Shown here: positions 37,136 through 47,320 of the stretch, piece after piece
How positions within the stretch are numbered: the first letter of the stretch is position 1
Layout of the letters: every line of letters starts with the position of its first letter
Assembly: GCA_900554695.1 (NCBI GenBank)
Contig: USHV01000002.1
Coordinates: forward strand, 56,088-120,087
Source of the DNA: an uncultured Prevotella sp.
GTDB taxonomy: Bacteria > Bacteroidota > Bacteroidia > Bacteroidales > Bacteroidaceae
Reading direction: 5' to 3'
DNA length: 64,000 nt
Program-made: the position numbers and the translations under genes
Notes under the pieces: generated by a model
Database searches by the model: none
Seen by the model: only the letters and a program-made list of their open reading frames with translations
What the model was told of the DNA's origin: nothing

Positions 37136-38764
37136 TCAATTGTCAGCCCACGGCGATACGATACGGTCCGGCCACAGATGGCGTGCATAGTTCAGATTGT
37201 AAGCATCATACAGATTGAGCAGACGTGTAAGACGCTCCACGAATGCCTTATAATCCTTCTTACCGGCAGTCCACTGCACCTCGCAAAGAGCTGCCATACG
37301 CGGCAACACCTGATATTCCGCCTGATTCGGATACTGTATGTATTCAGTCCACAAGTTGGCCTGCACACCCAGAATGTGTTTCTTTGCCTCATCGGAGATG
37401 CCTTCGGCGTAAGGTTCAAACGAATAAACCTTCTCCACAGGCAGATATCCTCCACACAGCGTAGGCTCATACTTGGCGTTCTTCTCGTCGGCCTGGTTAT
37501 AGTCGAAGTAGCAGTGCGATGTCGGCGACATGATGACATCGTGGCCTGCCTCGGCTGCCTTACGTCCGTATTCGGTGTTACGCCAGCTCATGATGGTGGC
37601 ACTTTGGTCGATGTTTCCGGCCAGTATCTCGTCCCATCCGATGATGCTGCGACCGCGGCTGTTCACGAATTTCTCGATGCGAGAAGTAAAGTATCCCTGT
37701 ATTGTTTCAGGCTTCAGGTTGTGCTCTGTTGCCACTTTCTGGCATTTCGGACAGTTTGTCCATCTCACTGTAGGCGACTCGTCGCCTCCTATGTGGATTA
37801 GTTTAGACGGGAATATCTGCATTATCTCATCAAGCACTCCCTCACAGAACTCATACACTTTCTCGTTACCCAGACACAGCACATCGTTGTATATTCCCCA
37901 GCGATGGCCCACCTGATAAGGTCCGCCGGTACAACCGAGGTCGGGATAAGCGGTGAGTGCAGCCACCATATGTCCCGGCATGTCAATTTCCGGCACGACA
38001 GTGATATATCTCTGACGTGCATATTCCACTATTTCCCGTGCTTCGTCCTGTGTGTAGAAGCCGCCGTAAGCAATGCTGTCATCAAGCATTGTGTTGAAGC
38101 CTATCACCGTTCCGGTGCGCTTCGAGCCGATGGTTGTCAGAAGCGGATATTTCTTTATCTCTATGCGCCAGCCCTGGTCATCGCTCAGATGCCAGTGGAA
38201 CACATTCATGTTGTGCAGCGCGAGCAGATCGATATAGCGTTTCACAAAACTCAACGGGAAAAAATGGCGCGAACAGTCGAGCATCATACCGCGATGACCG
38301 AAGCGTGGGCAGTCCTTTATCTCCACCGCCGGCATGAGTATTCTTGTGGCATTGCCGACAGGCAACGACTTGCGCAGAGTCTGCACACCGTAGAACACAC
38401 CGCGCGGAGTGCTTCCGGCTATGGTGATGCCCTTCTTATCCACCACAATGGTGTAGGCCTCGTCGCCCTTCACCTTCTTGTCGAGCACGAGACGCATGCC
38501 CTTCTTCGCCTTTCCGGGCATTACGTTGAGAGTCATTTCTGTGGCATCAGCCACATACTTTGCGAGAAAACGTGCATTACGTTCCATGTCAACATTTCCT
38601 TCAGGATAGCTAATAGTTGCTGACTGGGTCAGTTCAAACGGTTCGTTACCGGTCATTGTCACGCTGTTCGGAAGCGGTACGACATTATAATCTGCCGTCG
38701 TAACCGATGCCGCCATACATGGAAGAACGGTACATACTAATAAAACAAAAAAAAGTCTTCTCAT
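37136..38764 (-). CDS. Beta-N-acetylhexosaminidase (GH20)
   Basis: A 542-residue secreted or periplasmic glycosidase that removes terminal GlcNAc/GalNAc from glycans such as mucin or chitooligosaccharides. It has a signal peptide (MRRLFFVLLVCTVLPCMAA), an N-terminal GH20b domain (about 25-150), then the GH20 barrel. The catalytic pair is Asp328-Glu329 in LIHIGGDESPTVRW; HWHLSDDQGWRIEI and VVPEIDMPGH are further family signatures. It is first in the operon with nagB, so released GlcNAc can be consumed. Confidence 0.96.
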   Translation of the reverse strand: MRRLFFVLLVCTVLPCMAASVTTADYNVVPLPNSVTMTGNEPFELTQSATISYPEGNVDMERNARFLAKYVADATEMTLNVMPGKAKKGMRLVLDKKVKGDEAYTIVVDKKGITIAGSTPRGVFYGVQTLRKSLPVGNATRILMPAVEIKDCPRFGHRGMMLDCSRHFFPLSFVKRYIDLLALHNMNVFHWHLSDDQGWRIEIKKYPLLTTIGSKRTGTVIGFNTMLDDSIAYGGFYTQDEAREIVEYARQRYITVVPEIDMPGHMVAALTAYPDLGCTGGPYQVGHRWGIYNDVLCLGNEKVYEFCEGVLDEIMQIFPSKLIHIGGDESPTVRWTNCPKCQKVATEHNLKPETIQGYFTSRIEKFVNSRGRSIIGWDEILAGNIDQSATIMSWRNTEYGRKAAEAGHDVIMSPTSHCYFDYNQADEKNAKYEPTLCGGYLPVEKVYSFEPYAEGISDEAKKHILGVQANLWTEYIQYPNQAEYQVLPRMAALCEVQWTAGKKDYKAFVERLTRLLNLYDAYNLNYARHLWPDRIVSPWADN

Positions 38765-38881
38765 AATGTATTTAGTTTTCAGTCATTCTGAATCTCACAT
38801 CATCACAAACCGTCACATGTTCTGTATTATTAAAGGTGACACAATATGTACATATCCGGCATAGCAATGATGAAACAAACA

Positions 38882-38913
38882 CAAAGATAGAAAAAATATC
38901 TTTTGCTGTCAAA
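38882..38913 (-). promoter_or_regulatory. Promoter of the GH20-nagB operon
   Basis: Minus strand TTTG (38910-38913), 20 bp, TATCTTTG (38882-38889), about 118 bp before the start codon. Confidence 0.7.
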
Positions 38914-39175
38914 CAAAAGAAAATATTTCTTCAAATACTGTGACCGTCCCTCATTATACAATATAAATAATGTGTATCGCAAAGAATGTATGTTAAAACT
39001 ATATCAATTCAAATAGACTTTTACACTAAGTTTCCAATCACTTAGAAAATACAATCACAGATTATATATAACAATTATTATAAACCTCAAAACATCATTA
39101 TGAAGATCACATATGGAAATATTGGTATTTTGAGATATAAATTTGCATATTTTATAACATTTTATTATTTTTGTA

Positions 39176-39183
39176 CTCAGATT
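39176..39183 (+). promoter_or_regulatory. -7 element of the secreted-protein operon
   Basis: TATTTTTG matches TAnnTTTG, 103 bp upstream of the first gene. The surrounding 300 bp are very AT-rich and hold nothing else recognisable. Confidence 0.5.
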
Positions 39184-39285
39184 CCTGACATTGCTACATA
39201 CAAACGCATAAAGTCAGACTATATATATATCAACGACAAAATTAATTATAATCACTATACATTTTATATTATTTAACATTTAATT

Positions 39286-41664
39286 ATGAGAAAATACTTA
39301 CTACTCACAAAGATTGCCGTAGCGGCAATATCGTTATGGGGAGGGGCATTGTATTCAATGGCTCAAGGTTATCAGGCAACAATCCCGTTCACTGAGACTT
39401 TCGACGATGAGACACATTACACACTCGGCGGAGATCTGCCTGACGGATGGCTCGGATGCTCTGGAAATGAAGGAGAGAAAGGCTTCGTAAAGACCGAATT
39501 CTATGACAACGGACTGAAACCGTACTCTGGAGACTACTATGTGTCAAGTGAAGCAAACACAATAAATCACAGAAATGACTTCCTTTACACTCCTCTGATG
39601 GCAATGCAGGGAGGAAAGGAATACACTGTTTCATTTTATATGTATGCGACCAGCTACAACACAGGACGCCAGCCTTCATTTGAAATTACGGCAGGAACGG
39701 CACAGACAGCCGATGCACAGACTACCATAATTTCAGAAACCCAATATATAACATTCACAGACTGGACTCTTGTGGAAGCAACTTTCACTCCTGAAACAGA
39801 CGGAGAATACAGCATAGCACTACATGCAACGGCTCCGATAACAGGCTCTGGAATTATATTGGTTGATGACTTCTCTATAACGGCAGAAGAAACCCCGGAG
39901 CCTCCGGTTGTAGAATGGACCGCATCAATCCCTTACGCTGAAAACTTTGATGACGAAACACATTACAATGGAGTTGACTTCTTGCCTAACGGCTGGTTTT
40001 CAAGCGGTGAAAACCCATTCTTAACAGCAAACTCACCAAACCTGCCTGCAATATCAGGTGAATATTATATGGTGACCACAAGTTCATCAATAAACAACCG
40101 CCGTGACATTGCATACACACCGCTGCTCGAAATGGAAGCTGGACAGGAATACACCGTGTCATTCTATCTTTGCATGCCCGGAAACACTTCTGAGCCATCA
40201 TTCAAGTTTACAGTCGGTCAGGATCAGGCTTACGACATGCAGGAAACTGTTCTGCTTGAATACACAGGCACAATAAACGAATGGACACGCTACGAATGTA
40301 AATTCACACCGGAAACAACAGGCGAATACTGTTTCGCATTCTGGGCTCAATCCAAAGAAACCGGTGACGGTCTTATTTGTGTAGACAATTTCAGACTGAG
40401 CAAAACGGATGAAATATTCGCTCCGGAAACTGACTTCAAGTTCGGCAACGCTCTTTACTCTCAGTTCACAGGCGGGCCTAAACTGTTCCAAGGACAGACG
40501 ATACAGATGATAAACGCAACGGATGATGCAGACAGTTTCTTATGGACTGTTACAGGCGGAGATGCTACAATATCTGACGCAACTGCTGTCAACCCGACCA
40601 TTACATTCAAGGAGGCTGCAAGCTACACAGTTACATTGGAAGCGAAGAATGAAGGTGGAACAAAAGAAGTATCAAGAAAGTTCAATCCTGAATTTGCCGT
40701 TCCTGGAGAAACAGATTGTGTACAGACGACTAATGAGTATACGGACAAAATTTACCAACAAGACAATGCTCCTGCATTCCGCGAAGACGGTACTGTAGAA
40801 GACGTATATACCTATGAGACATTTATGGATTATGTAGTGGGTGTGAATCCATACTACCGGGCATTTGCAGAACGATTCGATGTTCCGCAAAACTGCGGTA
40901 TGGAGCTTACTTCCATAAATTTCTTCACACATAATTATTATCTGTTCGATCAGACCTTAGGAGTAGGCAACTTCGACAAAGAAAAGCAACTCACTGTTGT
41001 AATCTATCCCGAGAAAGACGGCAAACCTGATATTGCAAATCCTGTATACAGCAAGACTGACTTGATAAGCAACATGATTAAAGATGATTATCACTCAGTG
41101 CGCCAGAGTATAAAATTTGATGATGCTTCAGAACCAGTAGTTGTAAATGGCCCGTTCTACATCGCACTTGAGTTCGACTCCCTCACAATAGTTCCTTACG
41201 ATCCAGGATATCTCTCACGCTCATACTTTGGAGCTGACACCCGTATACACGACAACGGTCAGACCACACTATGGGTTAAACCGGAAAAAGCGATACCAGG
41301 AAGTGATTTCGAGAAAAACGGTAATCTCAAAGAATATTGCCGTGCCGACGAGTTCTCAAAAGAACTTACAGGCTATAGTTTCGGTGTCATGCCTTGGGTT
41401 GTATATGGTGAGATGAGCACTGACGGTATCAACGGCACCGAGAATGATAACCAGAATGTAAAGGTTTACGCAACAATAGACGGTGATAACTTCAAGGTAT
41501 CCGGTCTAAAACCAGGAAGCAACGTACGCGTTTACTCTTCAAATGGCTCTGCAGTATTCGAGAAGAAAGCCGGGGACAGCGAGATGATCATTCCTGCCGG
41601 CGCATGGACCAAAGGTATTTATGTCATATCCGCCGACGATCAGTCAATAAAAGTGACAAAATAA
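39286..41664 (+). CDS. Secreted protein with two choice-of-anchor-J domains, PKD-like domain and type IX tail
   Basis: A 792-residue protein with a signal peptide (MRKYLLLTKIAVAAISLWGG). Two similar beta-sandwich domains of about 180 residues follow. The first starts IPFTETFDDETHYTLGGDLP and the second IPYAENFDDETHYNGVDFLP; both end in VDDFSI or VDNFRL, the choice-of-anchor-J pattern. A PKD-like module comes next (about 400-470: FLWTVTGGDATIS, NPTITFKEAASYTVTLEA). A region of unknown fold precedes a C-terminal type-A sorting domain (NVRVYSSNGSAVF, GIYVISADDQSIKVTK). First gene of a three-gene operon with a secreted protease. Probably surface-bound or released adhesin-like protein; exact role unknown. 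Confidence 0.88.
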   Translation: MRKYLLLTKIAVAAISLWGGALYSMAQGYQATIPFTETFDDETHYTLGGDLPDGWLGCSGNEGEKGFVKTEFYDNGLKPYSGDYYVSSEANTINHRNDFLYTPLMAMQGGKEYTVSFYMYATSYNTGRQPSFEITAGTAQTADAQTTIISETQYITFTDWTLVEATFTPETDGEYSIALHATAPITGSGIILVDDFSITAEETPEPPVVEWTASIPYAENFDDETHYNGVDFLPNGWFSSGENPFLTANSPNLPAISGEYYMVTTSSSINNRRDIAYTPLLEMEAGQEYTVSFYLCMPGNTSEPSFKFTVGQDQAYDMQETVLLEYTGTINEWTRYECKFTPETTGEYCFAFWAQSKETGDGLICVDNFRLSKTDEIFAPETDFKFGNALYSQFTGGPKLFQGQTIQMINATDDADSFLWTVTGGDATISDATAVNPTITFKEAASYTVTLEAKNEGGTKEVSRKFNPEFAVPGETDCVQTTNEYTDKIYQQDNAPAFREDGTVEDVYTYETFMDYVVGVNPYYRAFAERFDVPQNCGMELTSINFFTHNYYLFDQTLGVGNFDKEKQLTVVIYPEKDGKPDIANPVYSKTDLISNMIKDDYHSVRQSIKFDDASEPVVVNGPFYIALEFDSLTIVPYDPGYLSRSYFGADTRIHDNGQTTLWVKPEKAIPGSDFEKNGNLKEYCRADEFSKELTGYSFGVMPWVVYGEMSTDGINGTENDNQNVKVYATIDGDNFKVSGLKPGSNVRVYSSNGSAVFEKKAGDSEMIIPAGAWTKGIYVISADDQSIKVTK

Positions 41665-41714
41665 ACACTGCAATAGAAAAAGCAATAAAATAATAATATT
41701 TCAACAAGCATCAG

Positions 41715-44549
41715 ATGAACAGGCTAATAAGATTATCGCTAGTCATCTGCCTGCTTAATTTCTTCTGGATGCCGGTACATTCAGTACCGGCATATCCGGG
41801 AGAAATTTCTTATAAGCAGCCTGATGGCACAATAGTTAAATACAGACTTAAAGGCGATGAACACAGACACTGGATGGAAACTCCAGAGGGCTATTTGCTG
41901 AAACGCGCTGACAACGGATTTATCATGTATGCAGAACAGGACGGTAAAAGCATCAAAGCCTCCTCACTTCCTTACCATGGCAACGATACTGCGGCAAAAA
42001 GTAAGATGCGCTTGCTCCGTCACAACGACTTAGGCACCGCTGAATTGACAGTAGGCGATCCGACACTATCCACCGGCAGCACATTTCCCACAACCGGAAA
42101 ACGCAAGTTGCTCATGCTTCTTGTAAACTTTGCCGACACAGAACCCGTCATACCGGCATCGGAATTCGAGCAGATGATGAATGCAGAGAATTACGAAGGA
42201 ACGGGCAGTTTCCGTGATTTCTTCCTCCAAAATTCATACGGACAGCTTGACATAGAGACCACCGTAGTCGGGTGGATTCAGCTCCCATCCAATAAATACA
42301 TGTACAGCACTGAAGACATGACGCGTCTTATATCCGATGCCCTTAATGCCATAGGTGACGACATAGACTTCACACAATTCGACAACAACGGTGACGGAGT
42401 GCTAGACGGTCTGTCCATCATACATCAAGGCACCGGAGCCGAAGTCACAGGAAGTTCAAGTGACATCTGGTCACATAGCGGGGGACTCCTCTCTGAGATC
42501 TATGCAGGAGGAATACGTGTCAACACATACACCATACAGCCGGAACTACTAGGCATTTCGTCACCGACGCAGAAAATGACAGTAGGAGTGTTCTGTCACG
42601 AGTTCGGCCACAATCTGGGAGCACCGGACTTTTACGACTCCGATTACGAACAGAGTGGCGGCGAATTTGAAGGCACTGGTGTATGGGACCTTATGGCCGG
42701 AGGAATCTGGAACGAATCGTTGCAGCCAGGTGACTCACCATCCCACATCAACATGTGGCAGAAAATGCAGTTCGGATGGGTCACCCCACAATACCTGACT
42801 GAAAGTCAGACTGTAACAGATATTCCTTCCGCATCGTCATCCCCTGTGGGTTACATCGCACAGACATCGCGCGAAGGTGATTATTTCGTGCTTGAAAACA
42901 GGACTCAGGAAGGCTTCGACCGTGCACTTCCAGGACACGGTCTTGTGGTATATCATGTCGATGAACAAAGACTGCGCTCTAACGTCAACATTAACTCCAT
43001 TAACGTTGACAGCAAGCAAAGCGTCTACACCGTATGCGCATCCGCCGGAACAGAACCGGGGACAACGCCCGCATCCTATGGCGACATAAACAGCGCCGGA
43101 GCTACGTTCCCCGGAGAGGCAGGTATCACGGAGTTTTCTGATGCGACATTACCTTCCACCCATTCCAACGACGGCAAATATTCATACTTTTCATTGAACG
43201 ACATCCGATCTGACGGAACCACTGCATCGTTCGAATTCGTTAAGGGCGAAGCTCCTGCAACGGTGAGAAACCTCACCGTCACGGCACAACGCGGTATCGT
43301 CTCGCTCCGCTGGGACGCTCCGGAAAGCGGAGATGTCGACACCTATCGTATATTCAGAGACGAAGAGCTCATCGCCGAGACAAAAGACATGGAGTATGTA
43401 GACCGCGGACTCACATCCACAGTTGCCACATACAAAGTGGATGTACGCTACAACAATGGTCTGTATTCACCATTTGCCACTAGTATGGTGAGAGTACCTG
43501 AAAACAAGATCGCATCAATATCCTCACTTACAGACGGGCAAGACGTTACACTTACATGGAAACTCAACACCATGCTTACACGCATGAATCCAGATCTTGC
43601 CTCAGCTTCCGAAAACGCAGCCATTACCGTACTCAACGGCAGCGAACTCGAAGTAGCCCAACAATTCAGAGCCAGCGATTTGAGAGCATACACCGGTTAT
43701 ACAATAAATGAAATCTCCTTCTTCCCGTTCACCGCACAGAGCGAAGTGAGCTACAAACTGCGCGTCTACAGAGCCGTTGAAAGCGGAGAGCCCGAAGTGA
43801 TAAGCGAGCGCGACGCGTCTGAATATGGATCCGGAACATGGCGTACCCTCAAACTGCGTACTCCCGTAACAATAGAACCGGGTTACGACTACTACATAGG
43901 CTTTGCCGCCGAAAGCCGCATCGGAAGCGTGGCTGTGGTATGCGACGCCACAACATCCGATCCGGGCCTTGGCAATCTGGTACGCATTGACGGTACATGG
44001 CACAGCGACATGCTCGACTCCAACATATTCCTGCGCTGTGAGCTCCAACCACGCACATATGATACAGGAGACTTCCTTCCAGGAGAAGAGCCTGTGTTCA
44101 ATCCGACATTCGATCCAATCTCAGACGTCACATACCCGCTTGGTTTCAATGTCTACCGCGACAACGAACTGATAGGTTTCACTTCTTCAGGTATTTTCAT
44201 AGACCATGGAGTAAGCGCAGGAAGTCATACTTACGGCATTGCATGCCTTTATGAAGGAAACAACGAGTCGCGTATAAGCGAGACCACCGTAACCACCACA
44301 ACAACAGCGATAAACGGACCCGCCGGCAGTGAAGCCGCAACGGTATGCGCAAACGGCCACTCCATTATCGTCAAGTCATCCTCAGACTGCGTGGTATCTG
44401 TCTATAGCGCATCGGGAGAGGCCATCACAACTCCTGCATACGTAAAGGCAGGAACAGAGGCATCCTTCACCGTGAAATCAGCAGGGCTCTACATTGTGAA
44501 GACAGAAACTTCCGAGAAAACATCAACAGACAAAATAATCATAAAATAA
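41715..44549 (+). CDS. Secreted M6-family metalloprotease with FN3 modules and type IX tail
   Basis: A 944-residue zinc protease. Signal peptide (1-23), propeptide-like segment (YPGEISYKQPDGTIVKYRL, MET.PEGYLLKR), then the M6 domain with HEFGH at 295-299 (GVFCHEFGHNLGAPDFYD). A calcium-like DNNGDGVLDG loop lies at 223-232. From about 515 a fibronectin type III module (VRNLTVTAQRGIVSLRWDAP) and further beta domains follow. The C-terminal sorting domain ends VYSASGEAITTPAYV then GLYIVKTETSEK. The zinc motif sits at the same residue numbers as in the other M6 protease of this window, though the C-terminal parts differ. Second gene of the operon, 50 bp after the first. Confidence 0.92.
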   Translation: MNRLIRLSLVICLLNFFWMPVHSVPAYPGEISYKQPDGTIVKYRLKGDEHRHWMETPEGYLLKRADNGFIMYAEQDGKSIKASSLPYHGNDTAAKSKMRLLRHNDLGTAELTVGDPTLSTGSTFPTTGKRKLLMLLVNFADTEPVIPASEFEQMMNAENYEGTGSFRDFFLQNSYGQLDIETTVVGWIQLPSNKYMYSTEDMTRLISDALNAIGDDIDFTQFDNNGDGVLDGLSIIHQGTGAEVTGSSSDIWSHSGGLLSEIYAGGIRVNTYTIQPELLGISSPTQKMTVGVFCHEFGHNLGAPDFYDSDYEQSGGEFEGTGVWDLMAGGIWNESLQPGDSPSHINMWQKMQFGWVTPQYLTESQTVTDIPSASSSPVGYIAQTSREGDYFVLENRTQEGFDRALPGHGLVVYHVDEQRLRSNVNINSINVDSKQSVYTVCASAGTEPGTTPASYGDINSAGATFPGEAGITEFSDATLPSTHSNDGKYSYFSLNDIRSDGTTASFEFVKGEAPATVRNLTVTAQRGIVSLRWDAPESGDVDTYRIFRDEELIAETKDMEYVDRGLTSTVATYKVDVRYNNGLYSPFATSMVRVPENKIASISSLTDGQDVTLTWKLNTMLTRMNPDLASASENAAITVLNGSELEVAQQFRASDLRAYTGYTINEISFFPFTAQSEVSYKLRVYRAVESGEPEVISERDASEYGSGTWRTLKLRTPVTIEPGYDYYIGFAAESRIGSVAVVCDATTSDPGLGNLVRIDGTWHSDMLDSNIFLRCELQPRTYDTGDFLPGEEPVFNPTFDPISDVTYPLGFNVYRDNELIGFTSSGIFIDHGVSAGSHTYGIACLYEGNNESRISETTVTTTTTAINGPAGSEAATVCANGHSIIVKSSSDCVVSVYSASGEAITTPAYVKAGTEASFTVKSAGLYIVKTETSEKTSTDKIIIK

Positions 44550-44558
44550 GAAACATAC

Positions 44559-46589
44559 ATGAACAGTTTAACAAGAAATACTCTTGCCCTCGCACTGTGC
44601 GCATGGGCACTCACAGCATCAGCCGACAACGGAGTGTGGACAAAGCGCAACACAGCGCGCAAAGCCATACCCGCTGCCACAGACGGCACTCCTCTGAAAC
44701 GTCTTACCGGAGCCCACGCCTTGGGGCGCATCAACACGCAGCCGCAGGCCGCACGCTCTGAGGCCAGAGTCGCAAAAGCCAACATCGTGACCGTAATAAG
44801 CGAAAACTTCAACAAGATGACATCGGGAGCGGACGGCGCTCCCGACCTCAACACCAACATTGTCGGCAGCGACGGAGTTATCTATCAGGACTATGTGCAG
44901 ACCTACGGTTGGGCCGGAATCAACATTTTCCAGGCAGGAGGCAGCTGCTATCTGGCCGACGGGCAGACTTCCCTTCTCGCAACCCCCGTGCTTGACCTCT
45001 CTGACAATGGGGGCGACTTCACCGTAACCGTGACGTTCCGCGCCGAGACAGAACCATGCCGGTTCTATATCGCGGCAGGCAACAGCTCAACGATTATCGG
45101 AGGCGGCTATGTCGATGCAACAACCGAATGGGAATACGTGGAAATACCGCTTACCGACGGAATGCCACAATCCATGATACAGTTCTACGGCACGGCTCCA
45201 GTCTACATCGACGACATCATCGTGACTCAGACCGAGGAGGAAGAAAAGCCAGTCACCATAAACGCACCAGAAAACGTCAGTGCCACAAACATGTCGGCAA
45301 CCGGATTCACCGCCAACTGGGGTGCCGTGATAGGAGCGACAGGCTATCTGCTTGATGTGTTCAGCTACGGACAGGACAACACAAAGACCTATGTATTCAC
45401 CGACAAAGCCGTGGAAAGCACAGAATACGATGTGAGCGGACTTGAGCCCGGGCACATTTACTTCTTCTCTGTGCAGGCTACAGACGGCACACTCATATCA
45501 AAAGAGTCACAACAGTGCATCGTAAAAGAACCTTCGGAAAGCGTCGGTACACCGACGGCCATGGAGGCATCAGAAGTGACCGATGAAGGTTTCAGAGCCA
45601 ACTGGAGCGAGGCCGAGAACGCAGCATGGTACACCCTCTACACATACTCCTACCACCCTGTCACACAAAACGGCATCCTCGAAGTGGAGAACGAGACATT
45701 CGGCAAGATCACGGACGGCACCACCGACAATCCGCTTTACAACAACCTCTCACAGACACTGAACGACTGCACTGTCTATCCCGACTGGCAGGGTGTCACA
45801 ACGATGAGAGCCGACGGCATGATAGGACTGCGCAACTACTATGCTCCACTGGGTGTATACTCAATGCTTTACTCACCCATATACATGACTCAATCGGAAT
45901 CGGCTCCCGGAAAAGTAACCGTGAGAATCACAGCAATGCGTGACGCCGATTGCTCTGAGGCGACTCTGATAGGCGTGGCTTGCGTCGATGCCGACAATCA
46001 AGATACCAACGTTGAATGGCAGCAAAGCCAGGTCACGGACATCATGCAGGAATACACATTCACATTCGACGCTTATAAAAACTACTACATAGCCATAGCA
46101 TACAGCGATGAGAACAACACCGGCTACACCGGACAGGGCACCGTATGGATAGACGGCATAAACATCAGTCAGGAGATGAGCGCAGGCGACATTTTCAGCC
46201 GAATGCACTCGTGCGATGTAGTGTTCTCCGGCACATCATTCTTCGTGCCCACACCTGACCGTGGCAATGATGAGTATTCATACCTTGTGCAGGCAACAAC
46301 CAACGGTCCGGAAAGCAACATTGACTCAAACCTGTCCAACGAGATATTCGTAGACCGCACAACCAACGGCATAGACGCCGTGGCCGGCAGTGGTAAAGTG
46401 AGCGTGAGCGGAGGTGAAGGACGCATCGTCGTGACGCTGGACAACGCGGCGGAAATAAGCGTCTACAATACGGCAGGCACGGCAGTAGCCGGGACAGACG
46501 GCAAAGCCGGCTCGAACGAAATAAGTCTGCCATGCGGACTCTATATCGTAAAAGCCGCCGGAGCAGTGACAAAAGTCATTGTCAGATAA
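44559..46589 (+). CDS. Secreted anchor-J/FN3 domain protein with type IX tail
   Basis: A 676-residue protein with signal peptide MNSLTRNTLALALCAWALTA. The first domain (about 70-225) is a choice-of-anchor-like jelly roll (VISENFNKMTSGADGAPDL to PVYIDDIIVTQT). Two fibronectin type III modules follow (APENVSATNMSATGFTANWG; and PTAMEASEVTDEGFRANWSE), the second running into another jelly roll. The tail (ISVYNTAGTAVAGTDGK, CGLYIVKAAGAVTKVIVR) is a type-A sorting domain. It begins 9 bp after the protease gene, so it is surely co-transcribed. Function unknown; likely a surface partner of the protease. Confidence 0.88.
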   Translation: MNSLTRNTLALALCAWALTASADNGVWTKRNTARKAIPAATDGTPLKRLTGAHALGRINTQPQAARSEARVAKANIVTVISENFNKMTSGADGAPDLNTNIVGSDGVIYQDYVQTYGWAGINIFQAGGSCYLADGQTSLLATPVLDLSDNGGDFTVTVTFRAETEPCRFYIAAGNSSTIIGGGYVDATTEWEYVEIPLTDGMPQSMIQFYGTAPVYIDDIIVTQTEEEEKPVTINAPENVSATNMSATGFTANWGAVIGATGYLLDVFSYGQDNTKTYVFTDKAVESTEYDVSGLEPGHIYFFSVQATDGTLISKESQQCIVKEPSESVGTPTAMEASEVTDEGFRANWSEAENAAWYTLYTYSYHPVTQNGILEVENETFGKITDGTTDNPLYNNLSQTLNDCTVYPDWQGVTTMRADGMIGLRNYYAPLGVYSMLYSPIYMTQSESAPGKVTVRITAMRDADCSEATLIGVACVDADNQDTNVEWQQSQVTDIMQEYTFTFDAYKNYYIAIAYSDENNTGYTGQGTVWIDGINISQEMSAGDIFSRMHSCDVVFSGTSFFVPTPDRGNDEYSYLVQATTNGPESNIDSNLSNEIFVDRTTNGIDAVAGSGKVSVSGGEGRIVVTLDNAAEISVYNTAGTAVAGTDGKAGSNEISLPCGLYIVKAAGAVTKVIVR

Positions 46590-46620
46590 GCACATGGCCT
46601 TTACGCGGCACACCGCCACA

Positions 46621-46655
46621 AATGAGAGCTGTCCCGGCACGGGACAGCTCTCATT
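46621..46655 (+). terminator. Very strong hairpin ending the secreted-protein operon
   Basis: Perfect 16-bp stem (aatgagagctgtcccg / cgggacagctctcatt) with a 3-nt loop. No T run follows, so it may be a Rho-assisted end or an mRNA-stabilising hairpin. Confidence 0.65.
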
Positions 46656-46831
46656 GCTTATATGTACGCCATACGTCTGGGAAGCGCACTCATCCACCAT
46701 GCAAAAAAACGCATAACCTTGCCGGATAAACTTTTATTAACGAAAACTCCGCACTTTTTTAACACACGCTCACCACACGTTCTGTACGGTGAAAGGCGGT
46801 GATGACACCGCCGCAATGGCATGTCCGCGTC

Positions 46832-47006
46832 ACGGAAAAGGCCGTTTCGCCACCGCAACCTTCATCCAGAAGATGCGGAAGAGGCCATCCCGAGACACCG
46901 CAAAGCCTCTCTCATATCACAGAACAGGCCATTCGGCAGTGCGAAACGGCTCATACGGCAAAACGGAAATGCACTGCCCGTCACGACAACAAGCCGGAAC
47001 ACTCTG
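46832..47006. repeat. Diverged, GC-richer array of 22-bp units
   Basis: Eight units (seven of 22 bp, one of 21 bp) begin acggaaaaggcc, cgcaacctt, gcggaagaggcc, accgcaaagcct, acagaacaggcc, gcgaaacggctc, acggaaatgcac and gacaacaagccg. The pattern nnGAAAnGGCC is that of the other arrays, but the sequence is more diverged. It lies upstream of the hflX promoter. Confidence 0.55.
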
Positions 47007-47204
47007 ACTGTCAGCACATTGCCGCATATCGTCAAAATACGCACACAGATACAGAAAAACAGAAATCAGAAAACCGGAAGATTTTCAGGCCGTTTACGCA
47101 AGCCGTATTTTAACATTTCCCGACCTCTGTCCATTCTTCAAACTACAATCCATCGCCCCGTTTCCGCCGTAAATGCCACACTGTCACAAATTAGCCGCAA
47201 AACC

Positions 47205-47235
47205 TTTGCACTTACCCCAAATTATATTATCTTTG
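47205..47235 (+). promoter_or_regulatory. Promoter of hflX
   Basis: TTTG (47205-47208), exactly 19 bp, TATCTTTG (47228-47235). It lies about 86 bp before the chosen hflX start. Confidence 0.78.
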
Positions 47236-47320
47236 TACGATTTATCGCACATTGCAGCCGCAGGAATGTCGCGACACATCCCGGTGCGGCCCGCACCAAT
47301 CCCTAAAACGAATATTCCGA

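Noticed and set aside
35563..37218. 551-codon plus-strand frame across helicase, nagB and GH20 genes
   Set aside because: Runs antisense through three well-supported genes and an intergenic terminator; composition is that of a shadow frame rich in His, Arg and Cys.
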